Both the position numbers and the translations under genes were made by a program. From contig NZ_JAJFAV010000007.1 of NCBI RefSeq assembly GCF_020711235.1, positions 248,001 through 312,000 on the forward strand: DNA of 64,000 bases, read 5' to 3'. The notes beneath the pieces are model-generated. The model was not told the DNA's origin. It saw only the letters and a list, made by a program, of their open reading frames with translations, and did not search any database. The stretch comes from Hymenobacter sp. 15J16-1T3B. GTDB lineage: Bacteria > Bacteroidota > Bacteroidia > Cytophagales > Hymenobacteraceae. Shown here piece by piece: positions 40,548 through 48,949 of the stretch. The number at the start of each line of letters is the position of its first letter. Position 1 is the first letter of the stretch.

Positions 40548-41837
40548 TTAGGGCTTGGCCGGGGCGGCGGGCACGGCCGGCGGGGGCGTCAGGGCCCGCA
40601 GCTGCTGCAACGCCTCCTGGGTTTCCTTCAGGGTCTTTTTCTCCTTTTCGTCCTCGGCTTGCGGCAGCTTGTTGCCGTTGTCGAAAAAGGCCAGGATGTT
40701 GGCCTGTACCGGGGCCGTCACGCTGGCAAATTTGTCTTTCTCCAGCTTGCGCACCCATTCGCCGTAGGTTTCGTCGGCCAAGCCGTATTCGCCCACTTTG
40801 GTGGGCTTGCCGGTGTCGAAGTCGAAGTTGGGCAGGGCCGCGGGCGTTACGGCTTGGGCCTGCCGCGTTTCGGTCAGCAGGCGGCAGTAGTCGGTCATTA
40901 CGTCGCTGAAGCTCTGCTTGAACAGCTTCTGGGCCTCGGGCGTGGGCAGCTTGAAGGCGAACGGCCGTAGCGGCCCGATTTTGGGCAGAATCTTGATGAG
41001 CTTGGCCATGACGCGGGCGCCAAACCCGGGCTTGTCGTAGCCGGTGCCGTATTCCCGGCGAAACTTCCGCTCGTTGTGCTGGTAGAGGTAGTCGCGGCGG
41101 CGGGCGCGCGGGTCGAGCTTGCGGATGTTGTCGCGCTCGGCGTGCCAAGCGGCGCGGGCGGCGGTAGGAATCAGCTGGCTCACGGCGAAGCGGAAGGTGG
41201 CCACGCTCGCGTCGAGGTTCACCACAATCTGCTTGAGCTCCAAGCCGTAGGTTTTCTGAAAGGCCCGCTCCAGCACTGGTTTGCTCACGTGAAACCCGAT
41301 GAAGTCGTGGTAGGTGTCGGAGCGGTAGCGGCCGGCGGCCAGCTGCACCACGTCGAAGGCAAACTCCAACTGGGTGTGCTGAATGGGCGCCTCGAAGTAG
41401 GTGACCGAGGGCCCAAACTTCTGGCCCAGCTCGGGGTACACCGAGGGCATGGCCCGGTTGGTGCCCTCCGAGTGCCCCTTGATATCGGCCACGTAGTGGG
41501 CCATGGCGCCGAGGGCAAAGGCGTACTCGTTGCGGTCCTGGGCCTCCGTGAGCAGGTTGCGCACGAAGTCGCCGGAGCGCACGTAGTGGGTCAGGTCGGT
41601 GAAGAGCTTGGAGCCAAGCGGGTAGTAGCCCATGTCCTGCACAATGGCTCCGCCGTAGGCGTAGCTTTTGGCTTCAATCCACTGCTCGCGGGTGGCGCCG
41701 GGAAAGCGCTGCTCCAGCAGCGGGCGCAGGCAGCGCCGCCAGCAGGTATCGACGTTGGCTTGGTGGGTGAGGACGGAATAGGCGGCGGAGGGCAGTGGGG
41801 CGGCGAGCAGCAGCACCAGCAACAGGCGAAGCAACAT
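40548..41837 (-). CDS. Secreted zinc-dependent phospholipase C-like protein
   Basis: A 429-residue exported protein of the zinc-dependent phospholipase C superfamily. The signal peptide (MLLRLLLVLLLAAPLPSAA) is followed by YSVLTHQANVDTCW, where His is the first zinc ligand, then a middle zinc-site block ALGAMAHYVADIKGHSEGTNRAM with His-x3-Asp and a His-Ser-Glu. The C-terminal part is helical and Lys/Glu-rich. The likely activity is phosphodiester or phospholipid cleavage at the cell surface. The start is fixed by the signal peptide. It is distantly related to the S1/P1-like protein at 13276. Confidence 0.82.
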   Translation of the reverse strand: MLLRLLLVLLLAAPLPSAAYSVLTHQANVDTCWRRCLRPLLEQRFPGATREQWIEAKSYAYGGAIVQDMGYYPLGSKLFTDLTHYVRSGDFVRNLLTEAQDRNEYAFALGAMAHYVADIKGHSEGTNRAMPSVYPELGQKFGPSVTYFEAPIQHTQLEFAFDVVQLAAGRYRSDTYHDFIGFHVSKPVLERAFQKTYGLELKQIVVNLDASVATFRFAVSQLIPTAARAAWHAERDNIRKLDPRARRRDYLYQHNERKFRREYGTGYDKPGFGARVMAKLIKILPKIGPLRPFAFKLPTPEAQKLFKQSFSDVMTDYCRLLTETRQAQAVTPAALPNFDFDTGKPTKVGEYGLADETYGEWVRKLEKDKFASVTAPVQANILAFFDNGNKLPQAEDEKEKKTLKETQEALQQLRALTPPPAVPAAPAKP

Positions 41838-41937
41838 AGGCGGGACGGGCGGCCGCGGCGGCAACCTCAGCCGCAAACGGCAAACCGCCCCGGCACGTTG
41901 CCGTACCACCGGGCAGTACCATTCTCTTCCCCTGCCG

Positions 41938-42672
41938 ATGGCCCCCCGCTCCAAGACCACTCACCTACCGCTCTACATTTCCCTAGGCATCGTGGCCGCG
42001 CTGGTGGCCGCCTATTTCGGCTGGCCCGCCTTTCAGCAGCAGGTGCAGGCCGGCTGGGCAGCGTTGCGCAGCGGCGAGCAGCAGCAAGTGGCCGAGTGGG
42101 TGGAGCAATTCGGCTTGTGGGGGCCGGTGGTGCTGGTGCTGGCCATGGTGGCCCAGATGTTTTTGTTTGTCATCAACAACGCCCTGCTCATTCTGGTGGC
42201 CGTGCTGGCCTACGGGCCGTGGTGGGGCTCCTTGCTGGCCTGGGTGGGCGTGCTCACGGCCAGCTCCCTGGGTTACTGGATCGGGCGCAGCCTGGGCGAG
42301 TCGTTTATCATTCGCCTGCTGGGCCAGAAGGCCGAGCACAAAGTTGCCGACTTCGTGACGCGCTACGGCGCCGGGGCGGTGGCCCTGGCCCGGCTCACGC
42401 CCATCGTTTCGAACGACGCCATCAGCTTCGTGGCCGGCGTGGCGCGCATGGGCTACTGGAAATTCATCAGCGTGACGGCCGTGGCCATCATGCCGCTGAT
42501 CGGGTTGCTGGCCTACCTCGGGCAGGACGGGCAGCGGCTCAAAACCGGCCTGCTGTGGGTATCGGGTGTGGGGCTGCTGCTCTTCGGCGCTTACATCTGG
42601 TGGGACAAAACGCGCCGCCCGGCCGCCGACGACGCCGGCAGCTGGCGCCCTCGCCGGCCGGAGTACCGCTAG
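41938..42672 (+). CDS. TVP38/TMEM64 (DedA-like) membrane protein
   Basis: A 244-residue integral membrane protein of the DedA/SNARE-associated superfamily. An N-terminal helix (LYISLGIVAALVAAYFG), then the core: LVLAMVAQMFLFVINNALLILVAVLAYGPWWGSLLAWVGVLTASSLGYWIGRSLG with re-entrant segments, and YGAGAVALARLTPIVSNDAISFVAGVARMGYWKFI, the family's second block with the conserved Arg. These proteins are lipid or small-molecule carriers of uncertain substrate. Ends next to repeat element B. Confidence 0.9.
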   Translation: MAPRSKTTHLPLYISLGIVAALVAAYFGWPAFQQQVQAGWAALRSGEQQQVAEWVEQFGLWGPVVLVLAMVAQMFLFVINNALLILVAVLAYGPWWGSLLAWVGVLTASSLGYWIGRSLGESFIIRLLGQKAEHKVADFVTRYGAGAVALARLTPIVSNDAISFVAGVARMGYWKFISVTAVAIMPLIGLLAYLGQDGQRLKTGLLWVSGVGLLLFGAYIWWDKTRRPAADDAGSWRPRRPEYR

Positions 42673-42707
42673 GCTTCCCAAAGCAATGAGCCCAACGGCA
42701 GCATCCG

Positions 42708-42890
42708 CCGTCATTGCGAGCGAAGCGCGGCAATCCTTCCTCCCGTAACACCGCCGCTGCAATACTTGCTACCCGAAAACCAGCCCCGCCCGAAACTGCA
42801 AACGTCAGTTTCGGGCGGGGCTGGTTTGAGTGTTTGCCAGTGGGGCCGTAGGGGCGCGAGCGGGAGGATTGCCGCGCTTGCGCAGCTACT
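42708..42890. repeat. Repeat element B: TIR-bounded bidirectional terminator (family 1)
   Basis: Left end CCGTCATTGCGAGCGAAGCG; the right end is decayed (GGATTGCCGCGCTTGCGCAGC, in place of GGATTGCCGCGCTTCGCTCG-CAATGAC). The central hairpin is perfect over 21 bp (42777-42797/42807-42827) with the shared CCGCCCGAAACT core and loop GCAAACGTC. It lies between the convergent gene ends at 42672 and 42949. Confidence 0.8.
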
Positions 42891-42948
42891 CGGGGCCTCA
42901 TCCTCCGCTTTTAGCGCGCAGGATATGCCCCGCACGCGCTCCGGGCTG

Positions 42949-43158
42949 TTACGCCTCCTTTATCTCGAATCCTTCTTCTTCGACGGCGGCCACAACCTGC
43001 TGGGGCGTGAGCGAGTCGGATTCTACCGTGAGGACTTTTTGGGGTGAGGCCGTGTCGACCTGCCAGTGGCCGGTGCCGGCCAGCTCGTTGAGCACCGGCG
43101 TGACGGCGCGCACGCAGTTCTGGCAGTTAATGGTGGTGGTAAAACGCAGGGTTTTCAT
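42949..43158 (-). CDS. Heavy-metal-associated (HMA) domain protein, probable copper chaperone
   Basis: A 69-residue HMA protein with metal-binding Cys12 and Cys15 in TTINCQNCVRAVTPVL, and KVLTVESDSLTPQQVVAAVEEEGFEI matching the second half of the fold. The usual metal site is MxCxxC; here it is INCQNC. It likely carries copper in the cytoplasm. It is divergent from the porin at 43415 and belongs to the copper module. Confidence 0.88.
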   Translation of the reverse strand: MKTLRFTTTINCQNCVRAVTPVLNELAGTGHWQVDTASPQKVLTVESDSLTPQQVVAAVEEEGFEIKEA

Positions 43159-43346
43159 CGGGAAAGCAACTTAGAAGTGAAGGCCGCCCGCGACGGAGCA
43201 GCTGGGGTCGTTATTCTGGTAACGGCAAAACTAGCCGCGCGGTGCCGCCCCGGCCGTACAGGATTCGCGGCGGGCTGTTACAACATTTTTGGCGGCGGCG
43301 CGGGCTAAAAGCGCCCAGGTGTGCCAGAGGTCGGGCCGGACGGGCG

Positions 43347-43353
43347 TACCTTG
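43347..43353 (+). promoter_or_regulatory. Possible -7 box for the porin gene
   Basis: TACCTTG, resembling TAnnTTTG, lies about 60 bases before the ATG at 43415. Tentative; no clear -33 box. Confidence 0.25.
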
Positions 43354-43414
43354 CAGCCGCTTTCCCGCCGACCGGTAGCCGCGTCGGCTTTTTTGTTCTC
43401 TTACCCCGTTTTGC

Positions 43415-44827
43415 ATGCGGCAGAATTGGTGGCGCCCCACCGCGCTGATTGTCCTGGCCGGCTCGCTGAGCGCGCAGGCCCAGACCACTCCCCCACCCAA
43501 CACCGACACCCAGGCGGCGCAGGCCGCGCCGGTGCCCCCGCAGGCCACCACGCCCGCGTTTGTTCCGCTCAAGGACGGCAAACTCCCGCTCAGCGAGGAC
43601 GGCAGCCGCTACGTGAAGCTGACACTGCTCAACCAGGCTTGGCTGCACTACAACCAGAGCAACCCCGGGTCGCGCGTCAACGGGCGCAACGAGCCGCACA
43701 CGCTCGACGCGGCCATCCGGCGCTTCCGCATCCAGTTCTACGGGCAGCTCACCGACCGCGTGTTCATCTACTCGCAAATCGGTATCAATAACTTCGGCTA
43801 CCTCTCGGAGCGCAAGCAGTTTTTCTTTCTGCACGACGCGGTGGGCGAGTACGCAGTGGCCAAAACCCGCCTGTCGCTCGGCACCGGCCTGGGCGCCTGG
43901 AACGGCCTGTCGCGCTTCACGGCTTCGTCTACGGCTTCCATTCTGGGCCTGGATTTGCCGCTGGTGGCCGAAACCACCAACGACGTGAACGACCAGTTCG
44001 GGCGCAAGCTGAGCGTGTACGCCAAGGGCAAGCTCGGCAAGCTGGACTACCGCGTGGCCGTGAGTAAGCCGCTCATCGTGGCCCCGAACACGCCGCCGGT
44101 GGGCGTAGCCGCGTTTTCCAGCCTGGCGCCGCGGGCCCAATTTCAGGGTTACTTCCAGTGGCAGTTTCTGGATCAGGAAAGCAACCTGACGCCCTACGCG
44201 GCGGGCACGTACTTGGGCAAAAAGCGCGTGTTCAACCTCGGCGCGGGCTTTATCATGCAGCCCAAGGCTCTGTGGTACCGCCCCGGCCCGATTGGCGGTT
44301 TCGCCACTGGCCCCGACACGGTGCAGGTAGCCCTGAAGCAGTTTGCCGTTGATGCCTACTACGATGCGCCCGTAGGCCCCGCGGACAAGGGGCAGGCCCT
44401 GAGCGCCTACGCGGCCTTCTACCACCTCGACTACGGCCCGAATTACACCCGCAACACGGCCCCGCTGAGCCCGACCAACGGCATCGCCCCGGGCACTGCC
44501 ACGCTCAACAACGGCGGCAACGGCTGGCCGGCCTACGGCACCGGCAACGTGCTCTACGGACAGCTGGGCTACAAATTGCCCGACAACCTGCTGGGCTCAA
44601 CCACCTTCCTGCCCTATGTAAGCGTGCAGCACGCCCGCTACAAGCGCCTCAACGACCCAATGAACTACGTCGACGTGGGCCTGAACTGGCTGCTGGCGGG
44701 CCACACCTCCAAACTCACCGTGGCCTACCAAAACCGGCCCATTTTCACCCCGGACGGCACCGGCCACTACAACCGCACCAGCGACCGAAGTGCCGTGGTG
44801 GCCCAGTACCAGGTGTCGTTCAACTAA
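43415..44827 (+). CDS. Outer-membrane porin (OprO/OprP-like)
   Basis: A 470-residue exported barrel protein. Signal peptide (MRQNWWRPTALIVLAGSLSAQAQ), Pro/Thr/Ala-rich linker of about 30 residues, then many alternating strands: YVKLTLLNQAWLHYNQ, IRRFRIQFYGQLTDRVFIYSQIGINNFGY, FGRKLSVYAKGKLGKLDYRVAV, and a last strand SDRSAVVAQYQVSFN ending in aromatic/hydrophobic residues. This fits the phosphate-selective porin superfamily, but ion choice cannot be read. It lies between the HMA gene and the Csp gene, so a link to metal handling is possible but inferred. Confidence 0.75.
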   Translation: MRQNWWRPTALIVLAGSLSAQAQTTPPPNTDTQAAQAAPVPPQATTPAFVPLKDGKLPLSEDGSRYVKLTLLNQAWLHYNQSNPGSRVNGRNEPHTLDAAIRRFRIQFYGQLTDRVFIYSQIGINNFGYLSERKQFFFLHDAVGEYAVAKTRLSLGTGLGAWNGLSRFTASSTASILGLDLPLVAETTNDVNDQFGRKLSVYAKGKLGKLDYRVAVSKPLIVAPNTPPVGVAAFSSLAPRAQFQGYFQWQFLDQESNLTPYAAGTYLGKKRVFNLGAGFIMQPKALWYRPGPIGGFATGPDTVQVALKQFAVDAYYDAPVGPADKGQALSAYAAFYHLDYGPNYTRNTAPLSPTNGIAPGTATLNNGGNGWPAYGTGNVLYGQLGYKLPDNLLGSTTFLPYVSVQHARYKRLNDPMNYVDVGLNWLLAGHTSKLTVAYQNRPIFTPDGTGHYNRTSDRSAVVAQYQVSFN

Positions 44828-44847
44828 CTGCTCCTTTAGCAGCCGTT

Positions 44848-44901
44848 CCGAATGCGAAGCGGCCCGTTTCCAGCGTTGGAAACGGGCCGCTTCGCATTCG
44901 G
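44848..44901. terminator. Long hairpin between convergent genes
   Basis: A perfect 25-bp stem (44848-44872/44877-44901; left arm begins CCGAATGCGAAGCGGCCCG) with a 4-base loop GCGT. It lies between the porin stop at 44827 and the Csp gene end at 44913. Confidence 0.8.
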
Positions 44902-44912
44902 GACCGGTGCGC

Positions 44913-45242
44913 TTACGCGGCCATGCCCGCGCGGCAGGCTTCCTCGCAGCGGCGGCAGGCTTCGGCGCACTGCTGGCAGTGCTCGTGCTGGTGCTGGCCG
45001 CACTCCGCGGCGCACAGGCGACAGATTTCGGCGCACTCGCGCAGCAGGTGCGCGGCGTGCTCCGAGCCGCGGGCCACGAGGCGGGCCGTCAGGGCGCAGA
45101 TGTCGCTGCAGTCGCGGTCGAGCGAGATGCAGCGGGCCATCATGCTTACGTCGTCTTCCTGCAGGCAGGCGGAGGCGCAGTTTTCGCAGGCGGCCACGCA
45201 GGCGTTCAGGGCCTGCAGCAGCGGTTGATTGGACTGGTTCAT
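44913..45242 (-). CDS. Four-helix-bundle copper-storage protein (Csp family)
   Basis: A 109-residue protein with 16 cysteines lining a predicted four-helix bundle (NACVAACENCASACLQ, ARCISLDRDCSDICAL, LRECAEICRLCAAEC, HCQQCAEACRRCEEACRAG). This spacing is typical of Csp proteins, which store many Cu(I) ions in the bundle core. There is no signal peptide, so it is the cytosolic (Csp3) type. Neighbouring copper genes support the role. Confidence 0.92.
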   Translation of the reverse strand: MNQSNQPLLQALNACVAACENCASACLQEDDVSMMARCISLDRDCSDICALTARLVARGSEHAAHLLRECAEICRLCAAECGQHQHEHCQQCAEACRRCEEACRAGMAA

Positions 45243-45347
45243 GGGCGTGGGGTTGATGAAGCGGGAGAAAGACGGTCCGCTTCTTTACCCCATTTCAGCC
45301 CCGCGGGTTGGTACAAGATGTTCCCACGGCCCGTACAGGATTGCGGC

Positions 45348-45638
45348 TTAGCTTTTCTTTTCCAGGTCCATTTCGCACACCGGGCACTTGCCGGGCTTGG
45401 TGCTCTGGCTGCCCTCGCAGCCCATGGGGCACACGTAGGTGGTGGTGCCGAGGTTGGTTTGGTCGCCGGTGCCACCCTCGGTTTCGGGGCGGGCCACTTC
45501 GTCGGTGGGCTGCTGAATTTTGGCCGAATCGGCGGTGGCGGCGGTGGGCGCAGCCGGCGTTTCGGCTTCGTTGGTGGGCTTGCTGTTGCAGGCGGTCAGG
45601 AGGCTGGCGGCAACCAGCAGGGCGAAAAGCTTGTTCAT
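45348..45638 (-). CDS. Lipoprotein with heavy-metal-binding (HMBD) domain
   Basis: A 96-residue lipoprotein: signal with lipobox LLTAC (Cys17), a Thr/Ala/Pro-rich linker, and a C-terminal domain TYVCPMGCEGSQSTKPGKCPVCEMDL near residue 70. The CPM...CPVCxM pattern is the heavy-metal-binding domain found in CusB-like and CopA-linked proteins and binds copper or related metals. It is placed in the periplasm by the lipid anchor. The gene lies between Csp and CopA, divergent from the latter. Confidence 0.85.
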   Translation of the reverse strand: MNKLFALLVAASLLTACNSKPTNEAETPAAPTAATADSAKIQQPTDEVARPETEGGTGDQTNLGTTTYVCPMGCEGSQSTKPGKCPVCEMDLEKKS

Positions 45639-45828
45639 ATCGGCAGAGACAATGCGGCGGGGCGGTTGATTCCCACGGGGGCAAAGGTACGGCCCGGCGC
45701 CTCAGCCCCGCCCCTTGCCCGAATTGCGTACGGCGCCACCCCAAATTCTGCACCTGCGCGCCGTCAGCGCCCAAATCCCGTACGCGGCCGGGCCTGATTT
45801 CGTACCGCCGCCGGCCCCGCGCCTGCCG

Positions 45829-45835
45829 TACTTTG
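45829..45835 (+). promoter_or_regulatory. Possible -7 box for the copper ATPase gene
   Basis: TACTTTG, close to TAnnTTTG, lies about 80 bases before the ATG at 45914. No copper-responsive operator was identified around it. Tentative. Confidence 0.25.
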
Positions 45836-45913
45836 TGATGTCGGCCCCGTGGTCTTTCGCCGCCTCGCCGTCTTCGTTGCCCGACCCCACCGGGCCGGTT
45901 TCTCCCTTCGATT

Positions 45914-48208
45914 ATGGAACCGCACACCCTCGCTCCGCCCACCCAAACCGCTACCCTCGACATCGAGGGCATGACCTGCGCCTCCTGCGCCCGCTTCGTG
46001 GAAAAAGCCCTGACGCGCACGCCCGGTGTGCAGCGCGCCGTGGTGAACCTGGCCACCGAAAAAGCTACCGTCGACTACGAGCCCGCCCAAATTGACCGCG
46101 CCGGCCTCGCGGCGGCCGTCGTCAACGCCGGCTACGCGGTGGCCGCTCCGCCCGCGCCCACCCAGTCGGCCGCCGAGCGCACGGCCGAACTGGACGCGCA
46201 GAAAGCCGCCGCCTACGCCCGCCTCAAGCGCCGCTTTCAGGTGGCGCTGGGCCTCACGCTCGTCATCATGCCCGCTTCCATGCTGCTGATGCTGCCCGCG
46301 GCGATGCAGCGCGTGCCGATGGCGGCGGCCAACTACGTCTTGCTGCTGCTTACCTCGCCGGTGCTGCTCTACAGCGGCCGGGAGTTTTACACCTCGGCCT
46401 GGAACGCCTTCCGCCACCGCGCCGCCAACATGGACACCCTGGTGGCCGTAGGCACCGGCGCGGCCTTTCTCTACAGCCTTGCCGCCACGGTGGCCCCGGG
46501 GCTGTTTGCTGCCCGCGGCCTCACCGCCGAAGTGTACTACGACACCACGGCCACCATCATCACGCTCATCCTGCTGGGCAAAGTGCTCGAGCAGCGCGCT
46601 AAGACGCGCACCTCGGCCGCCATCCGCCAGCTCATCGGCCTGCAGGCCCGCACCGCCCGCCTGCTCCGCCCCGACGGCTCGGCAACCGACGTGCCTATCG
46701 AGCAGGTGCAGCCCGGCGACGTGGTGCTGGTGCGCCCGGGCGAGAAAATTGCCACCGACGGTGTGGTGCTCGACGGCCATTCCGCCGTCGACGAGAGCAT
46801 GCTCACGGGCGAGAGTCTGCCGGTGGAAAAGCAGGCCGGCGCGCCGGTGTACGGCGCCACGCTCAACAAAACCGGCGCCTTCCGCTTCCGCGTCACGCAG
46901 GTGGGCGCCGACACCATGCTGGCCCACATCATCCGCTTGGTGGAGGACGCGCAGGGCTCCCGCGCCCCTGTGCAGCGCCTCGCCGACCGCGTCAGCGCCA
47001 TTTTTGTGCCCACGGTGGTCGTCATTGCCCTGCTCACCTTCGTGCTCTGGTTTGACCTCGCCCCCGAGGGCACGCGCCTGCCGTTGGCCCTGACCAACTT
47101 CGTGGCCGTGCTCATCATTGCCTGCCCCTGCGCGCTGGGCTTGGCCACGCCCACGGCCATTATGGTGGGCACCGGCAAGGGCGCCGAGTACGGCGTACTG
47201 GTGCGCAACGCCGAAGCCCTGGAAAAAGCCCACCAGGTCACCACCGTACTGCTCGACAAAACCGGCACCCTCACCCGCGGCGAGCCGGCCGTAACGGCCT
47301 TTGTGCCGGCGCCGGACGTGGCGGATGCCGCCGCGCTGCTGGCCCAATTGGCGGCCGTGGAACGGCAATCCGAGCACCCGCTGGCGGCAGCGGTGGTGCG
47401 CTACGCCGCAGCCCAGGTCGGTGCGCCCGCCCTTCCCGCCGTAACCGAGTTTCGGGCCTACGAGGGCCGCGGGGCCGGCGCTACCGTCAGCGGGGCGCGC
47501 GTGCTCATCGGCAACCGGCGCCTGCTGCAGGAGCACGGCATCGAGCTGGGCCCAGCGCTGAGCAACCACGCCGAAGCGCTGCTGGCCGAAGCCAACACGC
47601 TGCTCTACGCCGCCGCCGACGGGCGGGCCGTGGCGCTGCTGGCCGTGGCCGATACGCTGCGCGAGTCGTCGGCGGAGGCGGTGCGGCGGCTGCAGCAGCT
47701 GGGCCTGGAGGTGGTCATGCTCACCGGCGACAACCAGCCCACGGCCGCCCGCGTGGCCGCGCAGGTCGGCATCCGGCGCTATTACGCCGAGGTGCTGCCC
47801 CAGGACAAGGCCGGCAAAGTGCAGGAGCTGCAGGCTGAAGGCCGGGTGGTGGCCATGGTCGGCGACGGTATCAACGACGCGCCCGCGCTGGCCCAGGCCG
47901 ACCTGGGCCTGGCCATCGGCTCGGGCACCGACGTGGCCATGGAAGCGGCCGGCATCACCCTCATGCGTTCCGATTTGCAGGGCGTGGTCACGGCCATCGA
48001 GTTGTCGCGCCGCACCCTGGGCGTTATCCGACAAAACCTGTTTTTCGCCTTCGTCTACAACACCCTGGGCATTCCGGTGGCGGCGGGCCTGCTCTACCCC
48101 TTCTTCGGCCTCACCCTCTCGCCCATGCTGGCAGCGGCGGCCATGGCCCTCAGTTCGGTCTCGGTGCTCACCAATTCGCTGCGCCTGCGCCGCTTCCGGC
48201 CGCGCTAA
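45914..48208 (+). CDS. copA: P1B-type copper-transporting ATPase (CopA-like)
   Basis: A 764-residue inner-membrane ATPase that exports Cu(I). One N-terminal HMA domain has GMTCASC at 19-25; then two membrane helices, [21 protein letters not shown], and the actuator TGES motif in [11 protein letters not shown]. The metal-entry CPC motif is at 404-406 ([13 protein letters not shown]), the phosphorylated Asp448 in DKTGTLTRG, the HP locus 488-489 in [10 protein letters not shown], then [10 protein letters not shown] and [11 protein letters not shown]. These are all P1B-1 features. It starts the pair with the cupredoxin gene 62 bases downstream. Confidence 0.96.
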   Translation: MEPHTLAPPTQTATLDIEGMTCASCARFVEKALTRTPGVQRAVVNLATEKATVDYEPAQIDRAGLAAAVVNAGYAVAAPPAPTQSAAERTAELDAQKAAAYARLKRRFQVALGLTLVIMPASMLLMLPAAMQRVPMAAANYVLLLLTSPVLLYSGREFYTSAWNAFRHRAANMDTLVAVGTGAAFLYSLAATVAPGLFAARGLTAEVYYDTTATIITLILLGKVLEQRAKTRTSAAIRQLIGLQARTARLLRPDGSATDVPIEQVQPGDVVLVRPGEKIATDGVVLDGHSAVDESMLTGESLPVEKQAGAPVYGATLNKTGAFRFRVTQVGADTMLAHIIRLVEDAQGSRAPVQRLADRVSAIFVPTVVVIALLTFVLWFDLAPEGTRLPLALTNFVAVLIIACPCALGLATPTAIMVGTGKGAEYGVLVRNAEALEKAHQVTTVLLDKTGTLTRGEPAVTAFVPAPDVADAAALLAQLAAVERQSEHPLAAAVVRYAAAQVGAPALPAVTEFRAYEGRGAGATVSGARVLIGNRRLLQEHGIELGPALSNHAEALLAEANTLLYAAADGRAVALLAVADTLRESSAEAVRRLQQLGLEVVMLTGDNQPTAARVAAQVGIRRYYAEVLPQDKAGKVQELQAEGRVVAMVGDGINDAPALAQADLGLAIGSGTDVAMEAAGITLMRSDLQGVVTAIELSRRTLGVIRQNLFFAFVYNTLGIPVAAGLLYPFFGLTLSPMLAAAAMALSSVSVLTNSLRLRRFRPR

Positions 48209-48270
48209 CGCCCGGCGCCGTTGTCTCCTTTCGCTCACCAACCACGCGAACCAAGCCTTCGCGCTGTTCT

Positions 48271-48651
48271 ATGGACCTTGCCGAAATCTTCGTTACCGCC
48301 GGCGGACTGGCCCTGGCCGGGCTGGTCGTCTGGTATTTCTTCTTTGCTGCCCCCGAAGCTGCCGTCAGCGCCGTGTCCGCAGCGGGCGGCGTGCAGGAGG
48401 TGGCCGTGACGGTGAAGGGCGGCTACTCGCCGGCCGTCATCGAAGTACAGCACGGCCGGCCGGTGCAACTCAGCTTCTACCGCGACGAAGACGCCGACTG
48501 TTCCGAGGAGGTCGTGTTCCCCGATTTCAATCTGCGCCGCGCGCTACCCGCTTTCCAGACCACGCTCATCGAGCTGCTGCCCCAGCAGCCCGGCCGCTTC
48601 GAGTTTACCTGCGGCATGGGCATGCTGCGCGGCAGCCTGGTGGTGAAATAG
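48271..48651 (+). CDS. Membrane-anchored cupredoxin-domain protein
   Basis: A 126-residue protein with one N-terminal membrane helix (about 5-26, FVTAGGLALAGLVVWYFFFAA) and a cupredoxin domain: VAVTVKGGYSPAVIEVQHGRPVQLSFYRDEDADCSEEVVFPDFNLRRAL and GRFEFTCGMGMLRGSLVV. The Cys in DADC and the CGMGM loop resemble the copper ligands of the plastocyanin-like fold. It follows CopA and probably accepts or holds copper on the periplasmic side. Ends next to repeat element C. Confidence 0.87.
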   Translation: MDLAEIFVTAGGLALAGLVVWYFFFAAPEAAVSAVSAAGGVQEVAVTVKGGYSPAVIEVQHGRPVQLSFYRDEDADCSEEVVFPDFNLRRALPAFQTTLIELLPQQPGRFEFTCGMGMLRGSLVVK

Positions 48652-48703
48652 GAAGCTTGCTTCGAGGGAAAAGGCGCGGGACGGCAATAGCTACGACCGC
48701 GGC

Positions 48704-48897
48704 ACTACTGGTCATTGCGAGCGAAGCGAAGCAATCCTTCCTCGTAATAGCACCGCCGACGCAATCCTTGCTAAAAACGCCACCGCCCGAAACCAGCAAC
48801 TCTGGTTTCGGGCGGTGGCGTTTTTAGCAAGTAGTTATTGCACCGATTCTGCCGCGGAAGGATTGCTTCGTCGTGCCTGCTCGCAATGACCAGTGGT
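48704..48897. repeat. Repeat element C: TIR-bounded bidirectional terminator (family 1)
   Basis: Ends ACTACTGGTCATTGCGAGC (48704-48722) and GCTCGCAATGACCAGTGGT (48879-48897) are inverted copies with one mismatch. The central hairpin is perfect over 29 bp (48767-48795/48803-48831) with the core CCACCGCCCGAAACCA, loop GCAACTC, and T5 on the right. It fills the space between the convergent gene ends at 48651 and 48950. Confidence 0.85.
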
Positions 48898-48949
48898 GCC
48901 GTCGTTGTTGATGTCGGGTGCGGCCTGAAGAGGTTGGTAACAAAGGCTG

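Noticed and set aside
45764-48241. An antisense frame of 825 codons opposite the copper ATPase gene
   Set aside because: It has low-complexity composition and no motifs, and mirrors copA; the sense frame has every P1B-ATPase motif.
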